Assembly: GCF_000281975.1 (NCBI RefSeq)
Contig: NZ_AKKE01000063.1
Span: 1-37,609 of the forward strand
Origin: Novosphingobium sp. AP12
GTDB lineage: Bacteria; Pseudomonadota; Alphaproteobacteria; Sphingomonadales; Sphingomonadaceae
DNA length: 37,609 bases
Direction of reading: 5' to 3'
The notes under the pieces are model-generated. The model was not told the origin of the DNA, ran no database searches, and was given only the letters and a program-made list of their open reading frames with translations. Made by a program: the position numbers and the translations under genes. The first letter of the stretch is position 1, and each line of letters opens with the position of its first letter. Of the stretch, positions 30,153 through 37,609 are shown piece after piece.

Positions 30153-31820
30153 ATGACCATGCTGAAAGACCCTTCGGTCAAGTATCGCCCCTTCCCACAG
30201 ATCCAGCTGCAGGACCGCCAGTGGCCATCTCGCGTCATCACGAAGGCCCCGCGCTGGCTTTCGACCGACCTGCGTGACGGCAATCAGGCCCTGATCGACC
30301 CGATGGGTGCGGAAAAGAAGACCCGCTTCTTCGACCTGCTGGTCAAAGTCGGCCTCAAGGAGATCGAAGTCGGCTTCCCGAGCGCTGGCGCGACCGAGTT
30401 CGACTTCATCCGCGGCCTCGTCGACACCAACCGCATCCCCGAAGACGTGCTGGTCCAGGTGCTGACCCAGTCGCGCCAAGACCTGATCGAGCGCTCGTTC
30501 GAGAGCCTGGCCGGCGTTCACGCCGCGATCGTCCATCTCTACAACGCCGTTTCGCCGCTGTGGCGCACCGTCGTGTTCGGCATGGAACAGCACGAAATCC
30601 GCGCTATCGCCGAGAACGGCGCCAAGGTCATGCGCGACCAAGCGGCGAAGTATCCGCAGACCAAGTGGCATTTCGAATACTCGCCCGAAACCTTCTCCAC
30701 CGCCGAACTCGATTTCTCGATAGAGTGCTGCGAGGCGGTGATGAACATCCTCCAGCCCACGCCCGAGCATCCGATCATCCTCAACCTGCCGGCGACGGTC
30801 GAGGCGGCGACGCCGAACATCTACGCCGACCAGATCGAGTATTTCTGCCGCAACCTGCCCAACCGGGAATCGGCGGTGATCTCGCTGCACACCCACAACG
30901 ACCGCGGCACCGGCGTCGCGGCGGCGGAGCTGGGCCTGATGGCCGGCGCCGACCGCGTCGAGGGCTGCCTGTTCGGCAACGGCGAGCGCACCGGCAACTG
31001 CTGCCTGGTGACCGTCGCGCTCAACCTCTACACCCAGGGCGTCGATCCCGAGCTGGACTTCTCGAACATCGACGAGGTCATCCAGACCGTCGAGTACTGC
31101 AACCAGCTCAAGGTGCCCGAACGCCATCCTTACGGCGGCGAACTGGTCTTCACCGCGTTCTCCGGCTCGCACCAGGACGCGATCAAGAAGGGCTTCGCGG
31201 CGCAGGAACAGCGCAACGACGAACTCTGGGCGGTGCCCTACCTGCCGATCGACCCGGCTGACCTGGGCCGTGACTACGAAGCGGTGATCCGCGTCAACTC
31301 GCAGTCCGGCAAGGGCGGCTTCGCGTGGGTTATCGAGCAGGACCAGGGCCTCAAGCTGCCCAAGCGCATGCAGGCGCACTTCTCGAAGCACGTGCAGGAA
31401 CTGGCCGACCAACTGGGCCGCGAACTGCAGGCCGCCGACATCTGGGACGTGTTCCGCAAGGCCTACCGCCTCGATGGGACGCAGCGCTTCCAGCTGATCG
31501 ACTGGGACGAGGGCAAGAGCCCCGATGGCGCCCGCATCTTCGCGGGCAAGATCGGCGTCGATGGGCAGGAGCAGTCCGTCTCCGGCAAGGGCAACGGCCT
31601 CATCTCGTCGGTGACGGCGACGATCGCCGAGAGCTTCGGAGTGAACCTCGACGTGCGGGACTATGCGGAGCACTCGATGGGCAAGAGCAGCGATGCGCGC
31701 GCCGCCGCCTATGTCGAGTGCGTGTTGCCTGACGGGCGGACGGTGTGGGGCGTGGGCATCGACGAGGACGTCGCCACTGCCAGCGTTCGCGCCGTGCTGA
31801 GCGCTGCCAACGCAGCCTGA
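30153..31820 (+). CDS. leuA: 2-isopropylmalate synthase
   Basis: A 555-residue enzyme that condenses acetyl-CoA with 2-oxoisovalerate, the first committed step of leucine synthesis. The metal and general-base region is STDLRDGNQALIDPM (Asp39, Arg41, Asp42). The HxH metal ligands are His246 and His248 in SLHTHNDRGTG, and LFGNGERTGNCCL is the third motif. The C-terminal about 130 residues form the leucine-binding regulatory domain (about 425-555). The length and KYRPFP start place it in the longer LeuA type 2 group. ATG 30153 starts the conserved N-terminus, though only a weak GAGCGAG precedes it. No other leu gene follows; a terminator lies 25 bases after the stop. Confidence 0.97.
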   Translation: MTMLKDPSVKYRPFPQIQLQDRQWPSRVITKAPRWLSTDLRDGNQALIDPMGAEKKTRFFDLLVKVGLKEIEVGFPSAGATEFDFIRGLVDTNRIPEDVLVQVLTQSRQDLIERSFESLAGVHAAIVHLYNAVSPLWRTVVFGMEQHEIRAIAENGAKVMRDQAAKYPQTKWHFEYSPETFSTAELDFSIECCEAVMNILQPTPEHPIILNLPATVEAATPNIYADQIEYFCRNLPNRESAVISLHTHNDRGTGVAAAELGLMAGADRVEGCLFGNGERTGNCCLVTVALNLYTQGVDPELDFSNIDEVIQTVEYCNQLKVPERHPYGGELVFTAFSGSHQDAIKKGFAAQEQRNDELWAVPYLPIDPADLGRDYEAVIRVNSQSGKGGFAWVIEQDQGLKLPKRMQAHFSKHVQELADQLGRELQAADIWDVFRKAYRLDGTQRFQLIDWDEGKSPDGARIFAGKIGVDGQEQSVSGKGNGLISSVTATIAESFGVNLDVRDYAEHSMGKSSDARAAAYVECVLPDGRTVWGVGIDEDVATASVRAVLSAANAA

Positions 31821-31845
31821 CGCCGGCTTCACATTAAATTCTTGG

Positions 31846-31878
31846 AAGGGTCCGGTCGGGAACGGCCGGGCCCTTTTT
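31846..31878 (+). terminator. terminator of leuA
   Basis: AAGGGTCCGGTC (31846-31857) pairs with GGCCGGGCCCTT (31864-31875), with two G-T wobbles, and a run of five T follows. It begins 25 bases after the leuA stop codon, so leuA is transcribed as a single gene after its leader. Confidence 0.85.
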
Positions 31879-32354
31879 CGTGCGCGCAGAAGCCAGCTTG
31901 TTGATGAAGTACATCCGGGCGGACGCTCCCTGCATGTACGAGGACGGGCGCGGACTCGACGATGGGAAAGAACCGGCGCGAAGGTAGCAGGGGCCGGTCG
32001 TGTAGGAAAATGCCGCCGCCCCGGCTCCTCCTGCCTCTTCGCCGGCCCCCGCCGCGCACCGTCCGGGCCAATCGCCATCAAATCGGCTGCATGCGCGATT
32101 TCGGCTCCTCCAGACGTTTTGCGTATCCGGCGAGCCGGTTTGCGCACCGCGGAACGCTGTCTACCGGACGCTTTTCGGCGCGCGCTCTCCGGAACCGCCG
32201 TTGCCTCAGGGACCGGCCAGTCTTTTCCGACACCTTTTCCCGGCCTGCCCCACGCACCAGAAGCCCATGCCGCCATGGCGGCTGCGTCTGGGCGAGCCGT
32301 CCCTCCAGCTCGGGCGTAATGCTTTGCGCACAGAGCTTAAACGGAGGAAAAACA
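31879..32354. other. intergenic stretch before the repetitive lipoprotein gene
   Basis: 476 bases without a convincing gene. Open frames exist on both strands but are Arg/Pro-rich, show no domains and look like random GC-rich frames. The stretch must hold the promoter of the lipoprotein gene, whose GGAGG ribosome-binding site is at 32343-32347. I see no strong -35/-10 pair and no RNA gene. Confidence 0.5.
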
Positions 32355-33647
32355 ATGTCGGTCACTATGATGAGGCTATCCCCGCGCCACGCGCTTCTTT
32401 GCGCTGCGGCCATCCCCTTCCTGCTGCTGGGCGCCTGCGCCGACGGCGTCGGCTTCCACGCCGGAGCCGGTGGCGGTGGTGGCGGTGGTGGTGGAACGCC
32501 CTCGCCTTCCCCGACCCCGAGTCCGACGCCGGCCCCCACACCGACACCAACGCCATCCCCCACCCCCACGCCCACGACGACCAGCATCACCGGCCCGGCA
32601 GCCGGCGTCAGCGTGGGCGGCACGCCGATCCTGGGCAGCACCGGCACGGGCACGATCATCGACGTGAACGTCGCCCCCCCGACCGCCGGGCAGAGCACGA
32701 GCGGCCTGGCCGTCGATGTCCTTGCCGGAGACGGCACGGTCGTGGCCGTCACCCTGCCGACGACGACGCAGGAGACGCAGGCTGCGCTTGCCCCCGTCGG
32801 TGCGGTCGCCGGAGCGCTTCTCGGCCCGCAGGTGGCCTCCACCGTCAACGGCGTGACCGATGGCCTGTCACCGACGGTGGCTGCCGTGACCTCTACCGTG
32901 GACGGCGTCACCACGCCGCTGCTCGGTGCGGTCAACGGCGTCCTCGCGCCGGTCGTCGGATCGAGCGGCGTACTGTCCCCGGTGACGGGGCAACTTGGCG
33001 GCCTGGTCGACGGGCTCACCGGCACCTTGCCGGGTAGTTCGTCAGGAACCGCGCCAACCTATACCGGCCCATTGCTCGGCGTCGACCTTGCCAACAATGC
33101 CCTCACCGGTCCCAGCACCGCCGGCACGCTGGTAGGCGCCAACGTCCTGTCGGAAAATCCGGGGCTCGTGTCGGGCACCCTCGTCACCGCCGACGTACTC
33201 TCTGACGGCAAGGTCCTCGAGGTGACCTTGCCGACCACGGCGACCGCCGTGGCGCAGGGTCTCGCGCCCGTCGGCAACCTGGCAGGCGCGCTGCTGGGGG
33301 ACCAGGTCGGCGGCGGCGTAACCCAGCTTACAAGCGGCCTCGCGCCGGTCGTCGCGCCGGTGACGGGCGCCGTAGCCACGGTGACGGCACCGGTGCTCGG
33401 CGCGGTGAACGGCACGCTCGGCCCTGTCGCCGGCGGCATCGGATCGGGGGGAACGAGCCTCGATCCGGTCACCGGGCTCGTGGGCGGATTGCTCGGAGGC
33501 GCCACTGGCGGCACGGGCACCGGCAGCGTCCTCGCTCCGGTCACCGGCCTGCTCGGCGGTGCCGCTGGCAGTTCCGGCACCGGCGACGCGCTGGCGCCGG
33601 TCACCGGCCTCGTCGGCGGACTGCTGGGAGGGCTTCCCGGGCATTGA
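32355..33647 (+). CDS. repetitive Gly/Val/Thr-rich surface lipoprotein
   Basis: A 430-residue lipoprotein of unknown function; similar proteins are often labelled collagen-like on composition alone. The signal segment (ALLCAAAIPFLLLGAC) ends in the lipobox LGAC. A glycine run and a Pro/Ser/Thr linker (about 40-75, PTPSPTP pattern) follow. Then come two related units of roughly 120 residues: VVAVTLPTTTQETQAALAPV with AGALLGPQVASTVNGV, and VLEVTLPTTATAVAQGLAPV with AGALLGDQVGGGVTQL. The C-terminus repeats APVTGLVGGLLGG-like blocks three times. There are few charged and no aromatic-rich parts. The linker suggests the repeats project from the outer membrane. GGAGG lies eight bases before ATG 32355. 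Confidence 0.82.
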   Translation: MSVTMMRLSPRHALLCAAAIPFLLLGACADGVGFHAGAGGGGGGGGGTPSPSPTPSPTPAPTPTPTPSPTPTPTTTSITGPAAGVSVGGTPILGSTGTGTIIDVNVAPPTAGQSTSGLAVDVLAGDGTVVAVTLPTTTQETQAALAPVGAVAGALLGPQVASTVNGVTDGLSPTVAAVTSTVDGVTTPLLGAVNGVLAPVVGSSGVLSPVTGQLGGLVDGLTGTLPGSSSGTAPTYTGPLLGVDLANNALTGPSTAGTLVGANVLSENPGLVSGTLVTADVLSDGKVLEVTLPTTATAVAQGLAPVGNLAGALLGDQVGGGVTQLTSGLAPVVAPVTGAVATVTAPVLGAVNGTLGPVAGGIGSGGTSLDPVTGLVGGLLGGATGGTGTGSVLAPVTGLLGGAAGSSGTGDALAPVTGLVGGLLGGLPGH

Positions 33648-33709
33648 AACGAAGGCTCGCGTGTCCTTTCGCTCTGTCACCCCTCCGCCGTAGGGAGGAC
33701 ACGATGAGA

Positions 33710-33764
33710 CCCTGCCGGTAAAACGGCAGGGAGGAGGCGGCCCTTGCCCGGGCCGCCTCCTTTG
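33710..33764. terminator. two consecutive hairpins between converging genes
   Basis: CCCTGCCG/CGGCAGGG (33710-33717, 33724-33731) is followed by GGAGGCGGCCC/GGGCCGCCTCC (33733-33743, 33750-33760) and TTT. Both stems are perfect. The second has a terminator-like tail for the lipoprotein gene. The pair lies 25 bases from the stop of the converging dehydratase gene and may serve both directions. Confidence 0.8.
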
Positions 33765-33788
33765 CACGTCAAGGCAAGGCCAGCGCGA

Positions 33789-34964
33789 TCAGCCCGGCTT
33801 CTTGGGCAGTTCGATCTCGGCGACGCCTAGGCACATCTTCGTGCCCTTCTGGTTTTGCATGAGGTGCTTGACCTGGATCAGGTGGCGGCCTTCCTCGTCG
33901 ATCATCTTGTCCACGACTTCGGCGGTCTGGATGGTGATGTCGCCCGAGAGCGCAGGGCCCCGGTAGTTGGCGGTCGAGTGGACGACCATGCCCCATTCGC
34001 CCGCCCAGCCTGCGAGGTAGTCGGTCACCCAGGCCCCCATCGAGGCGCCGTAGCCATAGGAGCGCGGCATGCCGATCTTGCGGGCATACTTGGGGAACAG
34101 GTGCCCGCGCGACGGGCCGATATAGGCGCCGTCGGTCAGTTCGGGGTTGATCCGCTCCATGAACGGGTCGTTCTCGTGCCCGGCCATCTCCTTGGTGAAG
34201 CCGAGCGCTTCCATGTCGATCACGCGGCGGTCGAGGGTGCCCCAGGTGGTGAACAGGAACGAGCGCCACTCGGTGGTGAAGCTGGCGACGGTGTGCGGGC
34301 CGAACACGCGCTCGGGCAGCTGGTCGCCGACGTTCACGTCGTCCCACCAGCGCTCGCCGTGGCCGAGGTCGTGGAGCATCTGGATCCAGGCGAACTTGCG
34401 CTCCTCCAGCTGTTCCAGTTCGGCGTCGGTCCATTCGGGCTCGTCGAACTCGGCGGTGTTGACGGTGTCGCCGCCGGCCGAGGCACGGTAGCGGATCGCG
34501 GTGGAGCGCTGCTTGGCGATCAGCTCGCCGTTCTGGTTGCGGTAGAAGTTGTCGCCGCGCTGGAAGCAGGTCGGGCCGAAGCCGGTCTGCTTGACGGTGT
34601 AGTCGAAGGGAATGCGCTCGTTGCTGACCACGTCGCCGCCGAAGATGCGCGGGCCGTAATGCCAGAACTCGTCGCCGCCGAAGAGCAGGTGCGAATTCTC
34701 GATCTTGCCCATGCACGACGGCGCCGTGCCGTGGCCGTCGTCCATCACGATCGGGAAGCTCTGCGGTGCCACCAGCTTGCCCCAGCGGCTCGCCGCGGCG
34801 AAGGCCGGGTCGAAGTGCGCGAGGTTGGGGTAATGCATCGCCTGGACCCAGCGGCGGATGTCGTTGTTGCCCAGCGGCTCGCGGATCGGGGACGAATCGA
34901 TCACCTTGCCGAGGTATTGATCGATATCCGAACAATCGAACGTCTGGTCTGCCAGATCTGACAT
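33789..34964 (-). CDS. MaoC/FAS1-like dehydratase, double hotdog
   Basis: A 391-residue protein that appears to hold two hotdog domains, as in FAS1-like and MaoC-type enoyl-CoA hydratases or hydroxyacyl dehydratases. The N-terminal unit (about 20-175) has IREPLGNNDIRRWVQAMHYP and FDYTVKQTGFGPTCFQRGDN. The C-terminal unit (about 205-390) has VGDQLPERVFGPHTVASFTTE, and ANYRGPALSGDITIQTAEVV near its end. The catalytic Asp/His pair of MaoC is not obvious to me. Such enzymes act in fatty acid or steroid side-chain degradation; the exact acyl-CoA is unknown. It is divergent from the NMO-like gene, with a 205-base shared control region. Confidence 0.85.
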   Translation of the reverse strand: MSDLADQTFDCSDIDQYLGKVIDSSPIREPLGNNDIRRWVQAMHYPNLAHFDPAFAAASRWGKLVAPQSFPIVMDDGHGTAPSCMGKIENSHLLFGGDEFWHYGPRIFGGDVVSNERIPFDYTVKQTGFGPTCFQRGDNFYRNQNGELIAKQRSTAIRYRASAGGDTVNTAEFDEPEWTDAELEQLEERKFAWIQMLHDLGHGERWWDDVNVGDQLPERVFGPHTVASFTTEWRSFLFTTWGTLDRRVIDMEALGFTKEMAGHENDPFMERINPELTDGAYIGPSRGHLFPKYARKIGMPRSYGYGASMGAWVTDYLAGWAGEWGMVVHSTANYRGPALSGDITIQTAEVVDKMIDEEGRHLIQVKHLMQNQKGTKMCLGVAEIELPKKPG

Positions 34965-35141
34965 AAAGGGCTGATCCTATCTTTCCGGCGCACGTCCTGG
35001 CGCGGCCGCTACTAATCGACAATGATGCCTATTATAGCTTCCGGGCGAGGTCACGCCCATTTGCAGCGCGGGGCGCGGTCAACGCACAGGCGGTATGGCG
35101 GTCCACCCTCGACAGGCTCGCCTTGCGCGATTATGCCGCAT

Positions 35142-35159
35142 TTTAATCGAACGATTAAA
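35142..35159. promoter_or_regulatory. TetR-type inverted repeat before the NMO-like gene
   Basis: TTTAATCG and CGATTAAA form 8-bp perfect arms around AA. The site ends ten bases before ATG 35170, just upstream of the GGAG ribosome-binding site. A TAATCGA half-site recurs in the same divergent region near 35014. Such AT-rich inverted repeats with TCGNNCGA centres are typical of TetR-family operators. No regulator gene is adjacent in the window. Confidence 0.55.
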
Positions 35160-35169
35160 CGGAGCCGAG

Positions 35170-36120
35170 ATGCCTCTTCCCGCGATATTCGACGCGCTGC
35201 GCCTGCCGGTGATCGCCGCGCCCATGTTCATCGTCTCGAATCCCGAACTGGTCATCGCGCAGGTCCGCGCCGGCATCGTCGGCAGCTTCCCCGCTCTCAA
35301 TGCGCGGCCCGTCAGCCAGCTCGACGAGTGGCTGGACCGGATCACGCAGGAGACGCAAGGGTGCGGCGCGCCCTTCGCGGTCAACCTCATCGTCCACCGC
35401 ACCAACCCGCGGCTGCAGGAAGACCTCGCGGTGCTGGAGAAGTGGAAGGTGCCGCTGGTCATCACCTCGCTGGGCGCCAATGCCGAGGTCAACGCAGCGG
35501 TGCATGGCTGGGGCGGCATGGTGATGCATGACGTGATCGACGACGCCTTCGCACGCAAGGCGGTCGAAAAAGGCGCTGACGGACTGATCGCGGTCGCTGC
35601 CGGGGCCGGCGGACACGCCGGCACGCAGTCGCCCTTCGCGCTGATGCAGGAAATCCGCGCATGGTTCGATGGTCCCGTGGCACTCTCGGGCGCGATCGCC
35701 TGCGGCCGCTCCATCCTCTCGGCGCAGGCAATGGGGGCGGACTTCGCCTATATCGGCACGCCCTGGATCGCGACCCCCGAGGCCAACGCCGCGGAGGTCT
35801 ACAAGCAGGCCATCGTCGAGGGCCGCGCGGCGGACATCGTGAACTCCAACCTCTTCACCGGCATCCACGGCAACTACTTGCGCCCCTCGATCGTGGCGGC
35901 GGGCATGGACCCCGACAACCTCCCCGAGGGCGACAAAAGCCAGATGAACTTCGGCTCCGGCGGCAACATGGACGTCAAGGCATGGAAGGACATCTGGGGC
36001 GCGGGACAGGGTATCGCCGCGATCGGCGCTATCGAGCCTGTGGCGACCCGCGTCGCGGCGCTGGAAGCGCAGTATCAGTCGGCGAAGAACGAGCTGCGGA
36101 CGCGTACCGGCATGGGCTGA
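35170..36120 (+). CDS. nitronate monooxygenase-like FMN enzyme
   Basis: A 316-residue TIM-barrel flavoprotein of the nitronate monooxygenase/2-nitropropane dioxygenase family. The N-terminus LRLPVIAAPMFIVSNPEL binds FMN. AVAAGAGGHAGTQSPFALM holds the conserved histidine (His149) of the class, and ACGRSILSAQAMGADFAYIG binds the phosphate. NMOs detoxify propionate-3-nitronate; related enzymes reduce enoyl groups. The partner dehydratase divergent to it hints at acyl-CoA degradation. ATG 35170 has GGAG five bases upstream; the frame is open earlier but not conserved. Its 3' end overlaps the AHH gene on the other strand by 46 bases. Confidence 0.88.
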   Translation: MPLPAIFDALRLPVIAAPMFIVSNPELVIAQVRAGIVGSFPALNARPVSQLDEWLDRITQETQGCGAPFAVNLIVHRTNPRLQEDLAVLEKWKVPLVITSLGANAEVNAAVHGWGGMVMHDVIDDAFARKAVEKGADGLIAVAAGAGGHAGTQSPFALMQEIRAWFDGPVALSGAIACGRSILSAQAMGADFAYIGTPWIATPEANAAEVYKQAIVEGRAADIVNSNLFTGIHGNYLRPSIVAAGMDPDNLPEGDKSQMNFGSGGNMDVKAWKDIWGAGQGIAAIGAIEPVATRVAALEAQYQSAKNELRTRTGMG

Positions 36121-36662
36121 ACGGGCAGTGCGAAGAGCCTAGGGTGCGTCGCCCCCCAGAGCGCTTCGACCGTCGCATCGAGTTCGGTGAAGTCCACGCC
36201 CGCCCCGACCGGGTCGCGGCGATTGAGCCGCAGCTGCCGCCTGCGCCCGTCGAGCAGATAACGCCGCAGCGCCCGTTGGAGGAGGTCGAGCCGCATGTGC
36301 GCCTGGATTTCCGCGCCTTCCGGATCGGCACGCCGGCTCGCCGACCAGGCCGCCTCGATCTGTCCGACCCTCTCGATCACCAGCTGGGTGTATAGCGGGT
36401 GCGGCCCGCGATGCAGCGGCAGCCCCATGCGCAGTGCCGCGGGCTCGTCGCAAGGCAGTAAAAGGCCGTTCCCGCGAAAGTCCTCGAAACGATAGCGCTC
36501 GCCGCCAATGCTCGCAAACATGCGCGCGAAAGCGGCACGGGCAAGCAATTGGCGCGGCAGGATGTGGTGGCGCTGCAGGCCGGGATCGTAACCGGGCTTG
36601 CCAATATGGTTAACCGCGCGGAACGGGAGACGGGAGCGGCGGGCGTCGCCGTGAAAGGTCAG
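36075..36662 (-). CDS. AHH-type (HNH superfamily) nuclease-like protein, CTG start
   Basis: About 195 residues. The N-terminal part reads GKPGYDPGLQRHHILPRQLL, with the double histidine (32-33) and ILP typical of AHH/HNH-type treble-clef nuclease motifs. FRGNGLLLPCDEPAA and LHRGPHPLYTQLV supply the later Asn and His expected in this fold. The C-terminus is helical and Arg-rich. The frame lacks ATG or GTG upstream of the motif. A TTG at 36548 would cut off the HH motif, so I place the start at CTG 36662, which overlaps the upstream stop codon as CTGA. This suggests coupling to the 264-aa gene. No toxin-type secretion or immunity signal is seen. Confidence 0.65.
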   Translation of the reverse strand: MTFHGDARRSRLPFRAVNHIGKPGYDPGLQRHHILPRQLLARAAFARMFASIGGERYRFEDFRGNGLLLPCDEPAALRMGLPLHRGPHPLYTQLVIERVGQIEAAWSASRRADPEGAEIQAHMRLDLLQRALRRYLLDGRRRQLRLNRRDPVGAGVDFTELDATVEALWGATHPRLFALPVQPMPVRVRSSFFAD

Positions 36663-37453
36663 TCCCCGCGCCAGACCAGTACCAGCCGGCCGACCCGCGA
36701 CGGTTCGGCAACCAGCGCGTCAGCTCCGGTGCCGATCCTGGACGGTTCGGAAATCCGGCCGTAGCGGACGAGGTGGTCGATCACGCGGACGGCGAGCTTG
36801 ATGGTATCGGCCGAAGTTTCCCTCGCCCTGCCCTCCAGCTGCATCTCCTGTCCGGTGAAATGGGCGAGGCCGCGACTGGCGACGCTGCCGTCCGCGCCGA
36901 GCACCAGCGCCGTAAGTCCGAGCGCGGGAAAAGCGCCCCCGCCCAGCCAGTTGAGTATCAGCCGGGAGAAATAGCGCGGCTCCATCAGCGTATGCGCCGA
37001 GCGCCAGTATACCCCTCGAACGGGGAGGTGCAGCGCCAGGTTCGCGGCGAGCCCGGTCATGACCCGCAGCACCGGTTCCAGCCCTGCGCCTGCGACGATA
37101 TGTTCCGAGGGGACGAGGTCCACCGTTTCGTATCCGGCGATGGCATAGTCACCCTCGAACCCGAAGGCCTGCTCGACTTCGATGGCCTCCCCCGCATGAG
37201 CAGGGGTGAGGCCGCGCAGGTCGAAGGTAAGGCCGCTTGCAAGCAGCTCCAGCCAGCCCGCGTCGTCTTCGGGCCGATGACTGACGCAGGCGAGCAGGCC
37301 CGTTTCGCGCGCCTCGTCGACGAGCTGCGCGATGGCGCCGACGGTCGGCCGCTCGCCCCTGCGGAACAGCAGCGACAGGCCGATGCCGCCGGGCTGGGGA
37401 TGCTCGGCGTCGAAGTGCTGTTGCCGGCCGGCTGCGTCGATTCCGTTTGCCAC
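36659..37453 (-). CDS. unknown 264-aa protein coupled to the AHH gene
   Basis: I do not recognise this family. The protein is about 264 residues, without signal peptide. A start at GTG 37453 (VANGIDAAGRQQH) is preferred: GGGGGT lies upstream and the previous gene stops at 37456-37458. Notable parts are GLSLLFRRGERPTVGAIAQL, the acidic FDLRGLTPAHAGEAIEVEQA, and GLAANLALHLPVRGVYWRSA, and a C-terminal strand VGRLVLVWRGD. It is flanked tightly on both sides: two bases after the partial gene, and overlapping the AHH gene by four. Confidence 0.72.
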   Translation of the reverse strand: MANGIDAAGRQQHFDAEHPQPGGIGLSLLFRRGERPTVGAIAQLVDEARETGLLACVSHRPEDDAGWLELLASGLTFDLRGLTPAHAGEAIEVEQAFGFEGDYAIAGYETVDLVPSEHIVAGAGLEPVLRVMTGLAANLALHLPVRGVYWRSAHTLMEPRYFSRLILNWLGGGAFPALGLTALVLGADGSVASRGLAHFTGQEMQLEGRARETSADTIKLAVRVIDHLVRYGRISEPSRIGTGADALVAEPSRVGRLVLVWRGD

Positions 37454-37455
37454 GA

Positions 37456-37592
37456 TCAGAATACCCCCAGCCTGAGACCTTCCGCGAAGGCCGCGCCCAG
37501 TTCCCTGCATGCCAGAATTTGCGGCTGCGGCACATGCTTTTCCGCCAGTATCGCCTCCGGCTCCTGCGCACCGAGATTGACGATGACTGGCT
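37456..37592 (-). CDS. C-terminal end of an unidentified gene
   Basis: The last 45 or so codons of a minus-strand gene that runs off the right edge. They read EPVIVNLGAQEPEAILAEKH, then VPQPQILACRELGAAFAEG, ending RLGVF before TGA. The stop lies two bases before the GTG of the 264-aa gene, so the three genes form one tight unit. Too little remains to name a family. The poly-C run prevents reading further. Confidence 0.6.
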
Positions 37593-37609
37593 CCCCCCCC
37601 CCCCCCCCC
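37593..37609. other. 17-base C homopolymer at the window end
   Basis: The sequence ends in an unbroken run of 17 C after GGCT. In the reverse frame this would encode polyglycine inside a gene. It looks like an assembly or read-end artefact rather than biology. Confidence 0.8.

Noticed and set aside
31829..32071. 80-codon minus-strand frame after leuA
   Set aside because: It spans the leuA terminator, is Arg/Gly-rich, and has no features of a real protein.
30132..32276. 714-codon open frame antisense to leuA
   Set aside because: It shadows leuA and crosses its terminator; no family features.
32460..32580. Pro-Thr and Gly coding repeats read as a microsatellite or CRISPR-like array
   Set aside because: The repetition follows codon structure of a lipoprotein linker; there are no spacers or constant repeats.
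35142..35159. CtrA-type site (TTAA-N7-TTAA)
   Set aside because: The spacing between TTAA halves is eight, not seven, and the sequence is an inverted repeat, which fits a TetR-type operator better.

Overview
The window looks like a piece of chromosome from a GC-rich alphaproteobacterium, most likely a member of the Sphingomonadales (Novosphingobium/Sphingobium-like). This rests on the rpmF-plsX-fabH-ihfA-merR order, an F1-only ATP synthase operon (atpHAGDC with no F0 genes beside it), a short AtpC, the DUF4197, DUF1203 and I78 families, and a TonB-box-like EVIVTA motif. The genus is inference. I saw no insertion sequence, prophage, CRISPR array, rRNA or tRNA. The last 17 bases are a pure C run, which looks like a contig edge.

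Layout. 1-1082: end of a DinG-type helicase and a SixA-like phosphatase. 1083-1648: a gene-poor stretch with a repeat remnant. 1649-4797 (minus): ribosomal protein L32, phospholipid and fatty-acid initiation enzymes, IHF-alpha and a MerR regulator. 4983-6147: a MAPEG membrane protein facing a metallo-beta-lactamase-fold hydrolase across a perfect hairpin. 6201-7536: an S24/LexA-like repressor divergent from two small unknown genes, with a 14-bp palindrome between them. 7589-10344 (minus): an acetolactate-synthase-like ThDP enzyme and a D-2-hydroxyacid dehydrogenase. 10405-11124: an exported protein with a TonB-box-like N-terminus. 11277-16362 (minus): cysS, cobT, a fructose-6-phosphate-aldolase-type transaldolase and a DUF4197 lipoprotein. 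16411-18576: priA. 18582-21015 (minus): a DUF1203 gene, ada and a CPBP protease. 21244-26023: atpHAGDC, closed by a strong terminator. 26152-29883: a DUF6265 protein, a GT39-like membrane protein, an I78 inhibitor lipoprotein and an epoxide hydrolase. 30011-31820: leuA behind a leucine-rich leader peptide. 32355-33647: a repetitive lipoprotein. 33789-36120: a double-hotdog MaoC-type dehydratase divergent from a nitronate-monooxygenase-like enzyme, with a TetR-type inverted repeat. 36075-37592 (minus): an AHH/HNH-type nuclease-like protein with a probable CTG start, coupled to a 264-aa unknown and a partial gene.

Most of the window is housekeeping (translation, lipid synthesis, replication restart, energy, leucine). 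The parts least explained by known biology are the S24 repressor with its small-protein module (6201-7536), the TonB-box-like exported protein (10405-11124), the leuA leader (30011-30100), the duplicated lipoprotein (32355-33647) and the coupled AHH cassette at the right end. Short palindromic repeats (CCGTCAYCCC-type and relatives) sit at several gene borders.
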